From assembly GCF_014656455.1 (NCBI RefSeq), contig NZ_BNCL01000019.1, positions 1-60,049 on the forward strand: DNA of 60,049 nt, written 5' to 3'. The position numbers were made by a program, and so were the translations under genes. The DNA is from Paracoccus aerius. GTDB taxonomy: Bacteria; Pseudomonadota; Alphaproteobacteria; Rhodobacterales; Rhodobacteraceae. Below are positions 53,601 to 60,049 of the stretch, piece after piece. The notes beneath the pieces are model-generated. The model did no database searches. It saw only the letters and a program-made list of their open reading frames with translations, and was not told the DNA's origin. Numbering within the stretch: the first letter of the stretch is position 1; each line of letters opens with the position of its first letter.

Positions 53601-56086
53601 GACGGGTTGTCTTGCACAGTCGCAACGGCACGCTGGCGGAACAACTGGCTCGGGTTCAGGCCGCTGCGGTGGCCGTGCCGACAAACCGCGATCGACCCAT
53701 TTCATTCGGACATGCCGCGCCGCGCGATATGCCGGATTTTCCTGTAGAGGACTTGCGTCACTTCAATGGATACGGCGGTTTTTCATCTGACGGACGCGAA
53801 TATGTCATTCGTCTTCGTCATGGCGAATCCACCCCCCAGCCCTGGATCAATGTCATTGCCCGCGACGGCTTCGGCTTCCATGTTTCGGCCGAAGGAGTGG
53901 GCTTTACATGGGCCGTAAATTCGCGCGACTACCAGATCACTCCATGGTCGAACGACCCAGTCGAGAACCGCCCGGGCGAGGCAATCCTGCTGAAATGCCG
54001 CCGAACCGGGCGCATCACGTCGCCCTTCTCGGCACTGTGCTCTGATCCGGGCGCAATCCATGAAGCGCGGCACGGGCTAGGCTACAGCCGCTTCAGCTCC
54101 TGGAGCAACTGGATCGATCTGGAGGCAGTTCAGACGCTGGCGGTCAATGGACCCGCCAAGCTGACCCGTTTGCGTGTGACCAATCGAGGGAAGGAACAGC
54201 TGGAGCTCGATTGTCTCGCCTATGCCGAACTGGTGTTAGGCAACGACCGCGGCCGCACCGCTTCGGTGATCCGCGCACAGGCCGGCGCCAATGCCGTCAT
54301 CGCCTGCAATGCGGGGTCGATTGAGTTTCCAGGCCGGGCCGCGGGCCTCGCTTGCGACCTCGCAGTGACAGGGTGGCTGGCCTCGCGTTCGGCGATGCTT
54401 GGCGCGGGCAACGTGCGCTGCCCCGAGGCTCTGGTCGGATCTTGGCCCGCCAATTCGACTGATACGGGAGGCGATCCCTGCCTGGCGCTGCGGACCCGCC
54501 TTGCCGTGGCGCCTGGAGAGACGGCCGAAGTGGTTTTTGCCTTGGCCGACGCGCCCGAAGCCGAGTTGCCCAGTATCCTTGGCGCCGTCACCAGCGTGAC
54601 GGAGGTGGCGCAGTCGCTTGAATGCGCGGCAGCGGAATGGGAAGGGTTCCTAGACACGCTTCAGATCCAGACGCCCGACCCGAAGCTGGATCTGATGATC
54701 AACACCTGGCTGCCATATCAGGCGTTAGCGTGCCGCATCCGGGCACGCTCGGCCTTCTACCAGGCATCCGGCGCCTTCGGGTTCCGAGACCAGTTACAGG
54801 ACACGTCGGCGCTGATCCTTCACGATCCGGACCTGTGCCGCCGCCAGATCCTCAACGCCGCCGCACGCCAGTTCACCGAGGGAGACGTGCAGCACTGGTG
54901 GTTGCCTTCAAGTGGCGCAGGGGTGCGGACGATGATTTCGGACGATGTCATCTGGTTGGGCCACATCACGGAACGCTATGTCCGCCTGACAGGTGACCGC
55001 GCCATTCTGGATGAGCCGGTGCCGTTCATCACCGGTCCTGTGCTGGAGCCTGGACAGCACGACAACTTCCTGACACCCGAGCAATCAGGCGAAGTCGCCC
55101 CCCTATACGACCATTGCGCCCACGCACTGGATCTGGCCGTGGCGCGGACTGGATCGCACGGGCTTCCGCTCATGCTAGGTGGTGACTGGAACGACGGCAT
55201 GAACCGAGTGGGCGAAGAAGGACGGGGCGAGAGCGTCTGGCTTGGCTGGTTCCTGTGCGCCACCATCGATGCGTTCATCCCTTTGGCCGAGGCGCGAGGT
55301 GATAATGTCCGCGCCGCCGTTTGGCGCACGCACCGCACGGCGGTGGCCGAGGCACTGGATGCCGCAGGCTGGGATGGCGCCTGGTATCGGCGCGGCTATT
55401 TCGACGACGGCAGCCCCTTGGGTTCGGCGGATTCAGCAGAATGCCGCATCGACTCCATTGCGCAAAGCTGGGCCGCAATCTCGAAGGCGGGGCGGCCTGA
55501 CCGGGTCGGGCCCGCGATGGATGCCGCCCTGACCTGGCTACTGGACCAAGACGCACAGGCGTTGAAGCTCTTCACGCCTCCTTTCGAGAATACCGACAAG
55601 GAACCGGGCTATATCAAAGCTTATCCTCCCGGCGTGCGGGAAAATGGCGGCCAATACACTCACGCCGCAAGTTGGATGGTCTATGCCCTGGGCAGGATGG
55701 GCAGGGGTGCCGATGCGCACCGGCTGTTTGATCTTCTGAATCCGATTTCTCACGCTGCGAACCGGGCCGATGTCGACCGCTATCGTGTGGAACCCTATGT
55801 TGTCGCAGCCGACGTTTATGGCGAAGGGGCGAAAGCTGGGCGCGGCGGCTGGACCTGGTACACGGGCAGCGCCGGGTGGCTATACCGCGCGGCAGTCGAG
55901 GGCATCCTGGGAATTGTCCCTGAAGGCGGCGATCGGCTGCGGATCGAACCGGCCCTTCCGCCCCACTGGCCGGGCTTCAGCGCTACAATCACAGTGGCGG
56001 GCCACAAGCGCCAGATCGAGGTCAAGCAAGATGGTGTTACACTGGACGGGGAAGGGCCAGGTGAGGATGGAACGTTTGCGCTTTAG
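47693..56086 (+). CDS. Cyclic beta-1,2-glucan synthase (NdvB/Cgs family)
   Basis: 2797 residues, the usual giant size. An N-terminal region is followed by membrane segments (about 402-460), the GT84 glycosyltransferase with LTLDSDTRLL (DSD near residue 619) and RQHRWIRGDW (QxxRW near 764), then more membrane segments (about 800-850 and 930-975). A glycoamylase-like part follows (ESAFNARDREMNYQYYAFG, MAHHQGMSIVAIAN). The C-terminal GH94 phosphorylase domain has LGGDWNDGMNRVGEEG near 2499-2510. It starts UDP-glucose polymerisation on a protein-linked oligosaccharide, cyclises and trims it; the glucan goes to the periplasm for osmoadaptation and host interaction. The GTG start overlaps the previous stop. 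Confidence 0.92.
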   Translation: MTANLRQNQPASTHRIDHLEERITARNWPLLPALIRHEVWLDRSPTEAGIALAASSAPALPAWHMFEFLGRLTNNRAAVRATYLSIFNEVRNKGTVTPAAEWLLDNHHVVDETFRHLHRDLQPKFYGSLPSLQLAGGARVPRVLALAWTHVALTNSAVTLEELSQLVGGMQRHTDLTIGEVWAVPSLLRFVLLENLRRLSDRIEDGNRKRAAANALADCLVGAALTEAAAFLASESSAARDATFAAQLLYRLRDGSGTTALALDWLEAQLAAAGQTPDSILAAEHARQSSGNVTMGNIIRSLRLIDETDWLEWFESVSSVDRELRRAPEFAALDGATRNTYREQIERLARRSDFTEVEVARAALTAADGADPGRLLLAEGLPGLEAHIAYRPTLAERLRRRSRRAGWAALAGPVIVVTLLIAALMVQGLDAPAWVAVLLFVLALFPASEAALAIAQATAARLFPPRRLPAYDFASGVPETSRTLVVIPYLLTSRDDTDEVLRTLELHYLSNALGAIDFALLSDWGDSPTETRSDDTLLLAHARAGIEALASRYAATGRRFYLLHRHRVRNLQEGIWMGWERKRGKLMELNALLRGNADTSFMETGPLPPADVRFVLTLDSDTRLLRNSVSALAGKLAHPVNRPISDATGRVVSGHAILQPRVTPSLTSGNEASVFQRIFSTNRGLDPYVFTVSDLYQDLFEEGSFTGKGMYDLDAFTQATEGRIPDNTVLSHDLLEGALARSALVTDVQVIEDFPTHYHVDAARQHRWIRGDWQLLPFILSRGNGLGRLARFKMMDNLRRSLVPTAWIAASVMGWLALTPGVALRLQILLILTLFMGSVMSFYAGLVPGHPFASSQRHLRVVLAEAKGYLSAVLLRLSFMPHQAVLALDAIGRTLHRMCVSRRHLLEWRSNSDVAAGGAGSRTDYLRRMAVAPVTAIVVLILVALINPANLPLAALVALAWLIAPLLAWETSRTLETQDRLNVAPADAAALRRTARITWRFFEEFVGADTHHLPPDNFQDTPEPKIAERTSPSNAGLYLLATLSARDFGWIGLPETLDRIEATLSTLERMEKFNGHLLNWYDTRDLSVLQPRYVSSVDSGNLAGHLVTLASALRGWTHGAIVHVPTNPQGVGDVLNVLARQLETIPDDRRALRPLLRRLQERIDGFSRSYADILTEPHLAVMQGLNLTVIAGDIRQFAEAYVGELETDGSDLLWWAEALQRACEAAIRPPGNAPKVEERLASLSERARALAFGMDFGFLMNPQRQLLSIGYRAESKQLDESCYDLMASEARLASLFAIAKGDAPNEHWFRLGRPVAALGTHGSLLSWSGSMFEYLMPPLVMHERQGSLLSQSCVAAVDVQIAQGRARGVPWGVSESAFNARDREMNYQYYAFGDPALALKRAGTEDLVVAPYATALASQIRPRAAVANFDRLEGIGALGPYGFFDAIDFTPARLPTGFDMAIVRTVMAHHQGMSIVAIANALLEGIHRDRFHDDPVIRAAELLLQEKAPREIVPITRPAPGHSREGGTELPPALQTILENPAEAPRAIGLMSNGRYTRMVTGTGTGWSRLDDRAVTRWRPDPTLDRDGLFLFLRDAQTQDWWSATSAPTAEPSEIARAIFSGHKAEFLKTAHDIESHLEIIVASEAQAEGMRLTLRNLSKRPRVIEVTSYGEIVLDRPQADLAHLAFSKMFVRTAIERDGSAVTARRNRRGTEPVLYLAHLAVGGTPLGAETDRRTFIGRGQDITHPAAMEPGMRLGGGQGFTLDPIFALRRRLRIAPGKEASLTFWTIVADDDASLDAALNHYADRAAYDHESRLAWTLSQVQLRHMDSSLEEAAMFRAYAAQLIWPDGQMAVQDAELRTAIGPQSSLWGLGISGDLPIMILRIDTETDLPIVRTALRMQGYFRHHGVRADLVILNDRASSYIQDLQSALTALCDTFLRTHLDPAARHVFVLRQDQMDPGQMRALLAAGRVVLHSRNGTLAEQLARVQAAAVAVPTNRDRPISFGHAAPRDMPDFPVEDLRHFNGYGGFSSDGREYVIRLRHGESTPQPWINVIARDGFGFHVSAEGVGFTWAVNSRDYQITPWSNDPVENRPGEAILLKCRRTGRITSPFSALCSDPGAIHEARHGLGYSRFSSWSNWIDLEAVQTLAVNGPAKLTRLRVTNRGKEQLELDCLAYAELVLGNDRGRTASVIRAQAGANAVIACNAGSIEFPGRAAGLACDLAVTGWLASRSAMLGAGNVRCPEALVGSWPANSTDTGGDPCLALRTRLAVAPGETAEVVFALADAPEAELPSILGAVTSVTEVAQSLECAAAEWEGFLDTLQIQTPDPKLDLMINTWLPYQALACRIRARSAFYQASGAFGFRDQLQDTSALILHDPDLCRRQILNAAARQFTEGDVQHWWLPSSGAGVRTMISDDVIWLGHITERYVRLTGDRAILDEPVPFITGPVLEPGQHDNFLTPEQSGEVAPLYDHCAHALDLAVARTGSHGLPLMLGGDWNDGMNRVGEEGRGESVWLGWFLCATIDAFIPLAEARGDNVRAAVWRTHRTAVAEALDAAGWDGAWYRRGYFDDGSPLGSADSAECRIDSIAQSWAAISKAGRPDRVGPAMDAALTWLLDQDAQALKLFTPPFENTDKEPGYIKAYPPGVRENGGQYTHAASWMVYALGRMGRGADAHRLFDLLNPISHAANRADVDRYRVEPYVVAADVYGEGAKAGRGGWTWYTGSAGWLYRAAVEGILGIVPEGGDRLRIEPALPPHWPGFSATITVAGHKRQIEVKQDGVTLDGEGPGEDGTFAL

Positions 56087-56273
56087 GATGGCAGCCGAGT
56101 ATCAAATGGTATGAGGAGCAATGAGGTGCCAGCGGTCTGAAAGTTGCATTTCAAAATAGCGCGCGCCCCGGCTATAGCTCCTGAGGTGATAATCGGATTT
56201 ACGGAATATTATTATTTTATATCAATTGGCTGTATCCTGATCTCTGCACCATTCTCTTCTGGTCATCCGGTAT

Positions 56274-56300
56274 TTGAAACGCCGTTGCTATATGTTTCAA
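56274..56300. promoter_or_regulatory. Inverted repeat upstream of the toxin-antitoxin operon, candidate operator
   Basis: TTGAAAC and GTTTCAA form a perfect 7-bp inverted repeat with a 13-bp spacer, 40 bp before the antitoxin start. MazE-type antitoxins repress their own promoter through such palindromes, so this is a reasonable candidate. Confidence 0.4.
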
Positions 56301-56339
56301 TGCGAGGCAGTATAAACAATGTATAGACATGGGGTCCTG

Positions 56340-56582
56340 ATGCGCGCCGTAGTCAAGAAATGGGGAAACAGCGCCTCAGTGCGCATTCCCGCATCCGTCA
56401 TGGCTGCGGCAGGCTTGCGCCTGGATCAGGCCGTTGAGGTGCGAGAGGACAAAGGGCGCGTTGTCATCGAACCCATTGCCCACGAAGAGTATGACCTTGC
56501 TGATCTGCTTGCCGGTATCACGCCGGAGAACATTCATGATCAGGTCGATTTCGGGGCACCAGTCGGTAACGAAGCTCTCTGA
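56340..56582 (+). CDS. MazE-like antitoxin (AbrB-type)
   Basis: 80 residues. MRAVVKKWGNSASVRIPASVMAA is the AbrB/MazE swapped-hairpin DNA-binding domain. The C-terminus (EEYDLADLLAGITPENIHD) is the acidic toxin-binding tail. It neutralises the downstream MazF and represses the operon. An in-frame ATG at 56319 would add seven residues; the family normally starts at MRAVVKKWGNS. Confidence 0.92.
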   Translation: MRAVVKKWGNSASVRIPASVMAAAGLRLDQAVEVREDKGRVVIEPIAHEEYDLADLLAGITPENIHDQVDFGAPVGNEAL

Positions 56583-56908
56583 TGGCAGATTATGTTCCTG
56601 AGGCTGGAGAAATCGTCTCGCTGGAATTTTCGCCACGCGCAGGACATGAACAAGCTGGGCACCGCCCCGCTGCTGTTCTATCGCCTGCAGCCCATAACCG
56701 GATCGGTCTGATGCTGTGCTGTCCGCTGACAGCGAAACGCAAAGGCTATCCGTTTGAGGTGCCGATCGATGATGCGCTTGGCAGCGCCGTGCTGGCGGAC
56801 CAAGTCAAGTCCCTGGATTGGCGTGCGCATCGGGCTAAGGCCAAAGGCCGCATTTCTGATGCGGAACTTGCGGCAGTCCGGATGAAAGCAAAGGCTTTGA
56901 TCGGTTAA
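56582..56908 (+). CDS. MazF-family mRNA interferase toxin
   Basis: 108 residues. YVPEAGEIVSLEFSPRAGHEQAGHRPAAVLSP is split by the family's active-site loop, with catalytic Arg in GHRPAAVLSP and Thr in CPLTAKRKGYPFEV. QVKSLDWRAHRAK is the usual C-terminal motif. It cleaves mRNA at short sequences. It overlaps the antitoxin stop by 1 bp (TGATG), the standard arrangement. Confidence 0.93.
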   Translation: MADYVPEAGEIVSLEFSPRAGHEQAGHRPAAVLSPAAHNRIGLMLCCPLTAKRKGYPFEVPIDDALGSAVLADQVKSLDWRAHRAKAKGRISDAELAAVRMKAKALIG

Positions 56909-57000
56909 TAAACCCATCTGCTGCGCAGCACATTACGTATCCGTCCGGTGTGCCTGCCCTGACGGTGAAAGCCCGCGCTTGATAATGTCCATGGTTGATA

Positions 57001-57417
57001 ATGGACATCTTGAGGCACTCGCTGGCGGGCACGAAGGGGTAGAAGAAGCGGTTCTGGTCTGACGAGGAGAAACGCTCGATCTGCTGGCAGACACGGGCGT
57101 CCGGCGTATCCGTTGCACAGGTGGCACGGCGCTATTCGATGAACTCGAACCTGCTTTTTACCTGGCTGCGGGATCCACGGTTTTCACCCGGCGGCGCCAA
57201 GTCGCCAGAGGCTGTCGAAGATAGCCATACCTTCCTGCCGGTGGAAATCTCGGCTTCGGCCACGACCTCGCATTTGATGAATGATGTCGTCGGAACACAC
57301 CAACCGGCGGATACTCAGCCGCTCGCACAGCGGGTCGATATCACGCTCTCCCTCGGCCGGCGGATCCTGGTGGAAAGCCCAACCAGCCTAGCGGCGGTTC
57401 TGGGGCTGCTGTCATGA
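57001..57417 (+). pseudogene. IS66-family TnpA with an in-frame stop
   Basis: Reads MDILRHSLAGTKG, a TAG, then KKRFWSDEEKRSICWQTRA and VSVAQVARRYSMNSNLLFTW, the IS66 TnpA helix-turn-helix. It continues to a stop at 57417 overlapping tnpB. The internal stop at codon 14 kills it unless translation restarts. Confidence 0.75.
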
Positions 57418-57524
57418 TCCCGGTGCCGAGCAACACGCGCATCTGGTTGGCGGCCGGCGTCACGGACATGCGGCGGGGGTTCAACACGCTGGCGGCGCAG
57501 GCCGAGAAGGTTCTGGAGGAGGAC
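57414..57524 (+). pseudogene. IS66-family TnpB, truncated by an IS21 element
   Basis: [20 protein letters not shown], then [17 protein letters not shown] matches the first 37 residues of IS66 TnpB. At 57524/57525 it switches to the end of the IS21 element. The remainder would lie beyond the element, outside the window. Confidence 0.85.
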
Positions 57525-57541
57525 TGCGCGCACCACGGTGA

Positions 57542-57618
57542 TCCGACCACACATTCCATGAACATCCGACCGGCCATTCCACGACCATCCGACCACCCGC
57601 TCCAGCCGCATCCGACCA
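57542..57618. repeat. Four ATCCGACC repeats at 23-bp spacing, IS21 left-end transposase sites
   Basis: ATCCGACC begins at 57542, 57565, 57588 and 57611, exactly 23 bp apart, with partly conserved flanks (ATTCC and CCATTCC). Multiple repeated transposase-binding sites at the ends are typical of IS21. Confidence 0.85.
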
Positions 57619-57727
57619 GGCTGATCTGAGCGGGCTCCGTCACACGGAGCGGGTCTGAGGCAGACCACCTGCGCTACCCAGAAGCTGTTGCAACAGCGGA
57701 AGAAGGGGCGCGATGAGGAGACTGCCG

Positions 57728-59245
57728 ATGAGGAAGATCGAGGACGTTCTGCGCCTGCATGCGCAGGCCATGTCGACCCGGCGGATCGCACTTGCGACCG
57801 GCGTCGGCAAGACAACGGTCATCGAGTATCTGCGCCGCGCCGCGGTGGCTGGCTTGTCCTGGCCGTTGCCCGAGGGCCTGGACGAGGAGGCACTGGAACG
57901 GCGGGTGTTCCCGCCTCCACCGCCCTCGCAGGGCCGCCAAATTGCCGCTGCGGACTGGGCGATGGTTCATCGCGAACTGAAGCGGCCGGGCGTCACGCTG
58001 GCGCTGCTTTGGGACGAGTATCGGGGCCAGCACCCCGACGGCTATGGCTACTCGGCCTTTTGCGAGCATTACCGACGCTGGGTTGGGCGCCTTTCGCCGG
58101 TCATGCGCCAGCGCCATGTCGCAGGCGAGCGGATGTTCGTTGACTACTCGGGCACCCGGATGACGGTGACCGATCCGGTGACCGGGGCTGCCCGTCCGGC
58201 GGATATCTTTATCGCCGTCATGGGCGCCTCAAACATGACCTACGCCGAGGCCACATGGAGCCAGGCGCTGCCGGATTGGATCGGCGCTCATACCCGCGCC
58301 TTCGCTGCATTTGGCGCGGTGCCGGCGCTGGTGGTCTCCGACAACCTGAAGTCCGGCGTGATCCGGGCCTGCTTCTACGAGCCCGAGATCAACCGCAGCT
58401 ACGCCGAGATGGCGGCGCACTATGGCACCGCCGTCCTTCCGGCGCGGCCCTACAAACCGCGCGACAAGGCCAAGGTCGAAGGGGCGGTTCTTCTTGCTCA
58501 GCGCTGGATCATCGCGCGACTGCGCAATCGCCAGTTCTTCACCCTCGACGAACTCAACGCCGCCATCCGCGTGGAAACCGCTCGTCTGAATGCCCGTGTC
58601 AGCCGTCACCTTGGCGCCGCGCGTCAGGACCTTTTCGAGACGCTCGATCGCCCGGCCATGCAGCCGCTGCCTCCGGAGCCTTTCGTCCATGCCGACTGGC
58701 GCCGCGCCACGGTTGGTGCCGACTATCATGTCCGGCTGGAAGGCCACCATTACTCGGTGCCACACGACCTGATCCGCCAGCAGCTCTGGGCACGGCTGAC
58801 GGCGGGCACCGTCGAGATCTTCCGCGCCGGCAAGCGTGTGGCCTGCCACAGGCGCGCTTCCCCCGGCGACACCGGCGCAACGACGCTGAACGACCATCGT
58901 CCTGCCAGCCATCGTCGTTATGCCGAGACCACGCCCGAGCAGCTGCGCGACCGGGCCGCCCGCATCGGTCCTGCCACCGGGATCCTGATCGACGTCATCC
59001 TCCGCGACAGGCCGCACCCCGAACAGGGCTTTCGCTCCTGCCTCGGCATCCTGCGTCTGGCCCGCAGCTATGGGCCCGAGCGGGTCGAGGCCGCCTGTGA
59101 CCGCGCGCTCGCCATCAACACCCGCACCATGACGTCGGTGAAGTCGATCCTGCTGAACCGCCTCGACGGCCGTCCCCCAGACCGGCCACCCAAAGCCCCG
59201 CCCATCACCCACGCCAACATCCGCGGCGCCAAGTTCTTCCACTGA
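57728..59245 (+). CDS. istA: IS21-family transposase IstA
   Basis: 505 residues. An N-terminal helix-turn-helix (RKIEDVLRLHAQAMSTRRIA) precedes the DDE catalytic core: Asp in MFVDYSGTRM, Asp in VVSDNLKSGV and Glu in PRDKAKVEGAV. A C-terminal DNA-binding domain (HYSVPHDLI) follows. ATG 57728 has GAGGAG 7 bases upstream; ATG 57713 is also usable. Appears intact. Confidence 0.92.
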   Translation: MRKIEDVLRLHAQAMSTRRIALATGVGKTTVIEYLRRAAVAGLSWPLPEGLDEEALERRVFPPPPPSQGRQIAAADWAMVHRELKRPGVTLALLWDEYRGQHPDGYGYSAFCEHYRRWVGRLSPVMRQRHVAGERMFVDYSGTRMTVTDPVTGAARPADIFIAVMGASNMTYAEATWSQALPDWIGAHTRAFAAFGAVPALVVSDNLKSGVIRACFYEPEINRSYAEMAAHYGTAVLPARPYKPRDKAKVEGAVLLAQRWIIARLRNRQFFTLDELNAAIRVETARLNARVSRHLGAARQDLFETLDRPAMQPLPPEPFVHADWRRATVGADYHVRLEGHHYSVPHDLIRQQLWARLTAGTVEIFRAGKRVACHRRASPGDTGATTLNDHRPASHRRYAETTPEQLRDRAARIGPATGILIDVILRDRPHPEQGFRSCLGILRLARSYGPERVEAACDRALAINTRTMTSVKSILLNRLDGRPPDRPPKAPPITHANIRGAKFFH

Positions 59246-59262
59246 CCAAAGGAGACAACCCC

Positions 59263-60018
59263 TTGCTGACCCACCCCACCCTTGAGGCGCTGAACGCGTT
59301 GAAGCTCGACGGCATGGCCGAAGCCTTTGCCGAGCTGATCAGCGAAGATCGCGGCCGCAGCCTCGACCCCGTCGCCTGGATCGGGCTGATGCTGGACCGC
59401 GAACAAGCTCGGCGCGGCACCCGTCGGTTCCAGTCGCGCCTGCGTGCCGCCAACCTGCGCCATGGCGGCGCCTGCATGGAGGATGTGGATTATCGAACCT
59501 CTCGCGGCCTCGACCGCGCCTTGTTCCAGAGCCTCGCCAGCCCCGACTGGATCGATCGGCACCGCTCGGTGCTGATCACCGGGCCCTGCGGGGTCGGCAA
59601 GTCGTGGCTGGCCTGCGCGCTCGGCCATGGAGCCAGCCGCGCGGACCGCACCGTTCTTTACCACCGGCTGCCGCGGCTCTTCTCCGACCTCGAGCTGGCG
59701 CGCGGCGACGGGCGCTTCGACCGGCTGTTCCGCAAGATCGCCCGTGTGGATCTTCTGATCCTCGACGACTGGGGCCCCGACCGCCTGACCGCGACGCAGC
59801 GCCGCGACCTGATGGAGATCGTGGAGGAGCGCTACGGCCGCCGCTCGACCATCGTCACCAGTCAGCTCCCCGTGGAGACCTGGCACCATGTCATCGGTGA
59901 GCCCACCTTCGCCGACGCCATCCTCGACAGGCTGGTTCACAATGCCTACCGGATCTCCCTGGATGGTCCGTCGCTGCGCAAGACCGGCATCGACAACCGC
60001 GCCGAGGCCAGCCAATGA
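59263..60018 (+). CDS. istB: IS21-family helper ATPase IstB
   Basis: 251 residues from a TTG start with AAGGAG upstream. Walker A is GPCGVGKSW (107-115) and Walker B LLILDDWG (about 164-171), in the DnaC-like AAA fold. It assists IstA in target choice and transposition. It begins 18 bp after istA and seems intact. Confidence 0.93.
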   Translation: MLTHPTLEALNALKLDGMAEAFAELISEDRGRSLDPVAWIGLMLDREQARRGTRRFQSRLRAANLRHGGACMEDVDYRTSRGLDRALFQSLASPDWIDRHRSVLITGPCGVGKSWLACALGHGASRADRTVLYHRLPRLFSDLELARGDGRFDRLFRKIARVDLLILDDWGPDRLTATQRRDLMEIVEERYGRRSTIVTSQLPVETWHHVIGEPTFADAILDRLVHNAYRISLDGPSLRKTGIDNRAEASQ

Positions 60019-60049
60019 ACATGACCTCGACCCCAGGTTGCCCACTGGT

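Larger units (their letters stand above)
57525..60049 (+). mobile_element. IS21-family insertion sequence (right end outside the window)
   Basis: Left end at about 57525 (TGCGCGCACCACGG), inside IS66 tnpB. It carries four 23-bp-spaced terminal repeats and istA-istB. The right inverted repeat is not in the window, so completeness cannot be judged. Confidence 0.85.

Noticed and set aside
1..60049. CRISPR arrays, tRNA or rRNA genes
   Set aside because: No regular repeat-spacer pattern and no tRNA- or rRNA-like sequence was seen on reading through; the only regular short repeats are the IS21 end sites.

Overview
This is a GC-rich alphaproteobacterial window, most like Paracoccus or a close relative in the Rhodobacterales. 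The evidence is a complete oxygen-dependent (CobG-type) corrin block in the order usual for that group, DUF1636 and CobW next to CobN, phasin-type proteins that imply PHA storage, and IS3, IS21, IS66, IS110 and IS256 sequences. Mixed accessory content and many insertion-sequence scars suggest a chromid, a plasmid or a flexible chromosomal region. This is an inference; no replication or partition gene is visible.

Layout. 1-576: the first codons of a probable nuclease-family gene leaving the window, then an HU-like protein. 949-12631: a catabolic cluster on the minus strand, with a divergent SorC-family regulator. It holds an RbsABC-like sugar ABC transporter, a two-subunit thiamine-diphosphate dehydrogenase E1, an AcoC-like E2 (two lipoyl domains joined to an alpha/beta-hydrolase), an AhpD-like protein, an FGGY sugar or polyol kinase and two short-chain dehydrogenases. 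It looks like one pathway that imports a polyol or sugar, oxidises or phosphorylates it, and cleaves a vicinal carbonyl compound to acyl-CoA. The substrate cannot be read from sequence.

12862-36059: the cobalamin island, with three cobalamin riboswitches. One (minus, about 18.8 kb) heads a btuB remnant followed by cobP-cobU-cobV-phosphatase-threonine kinase-cobD-cobC. One (minus, about 32.8 kb) heads DUF1636-cobW-cobN-cobG-cobH-cobI-cobJ-cobL-cobE-cobM-cobB-cobA. One (plus, about 35.2 kb) heads a CbiM-like cobalt permease. cobF, cobK, cobO and cobQ lie on the plus strand. CobS and CobT (the partners of CobN) and the corrinoid reductase CobR are not in the window.

36060-47700: an accessory region with IS remnants, an LprI-like secreted protein, a DUF2934 protein, a hemerythrin-phasin protein, a second phasin-like protein, a cold-shock protein, a transglutaminase-like protein and many small genes. 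It contains three copies of an unrecognised family of about 53 residues, two of them followed by a second small family, and a 284-bp non-coding direct repeat. 47208-56086: two small paralogous genes lead into a 2797-residue cyclic beta-1,2-glucan synthase (NdvB/Cgs type).

56340-60049: a MazEF-type toxin-antitoxin pair, then a decayed IS66 element interrupted by an IS21-family element that runs off the window.
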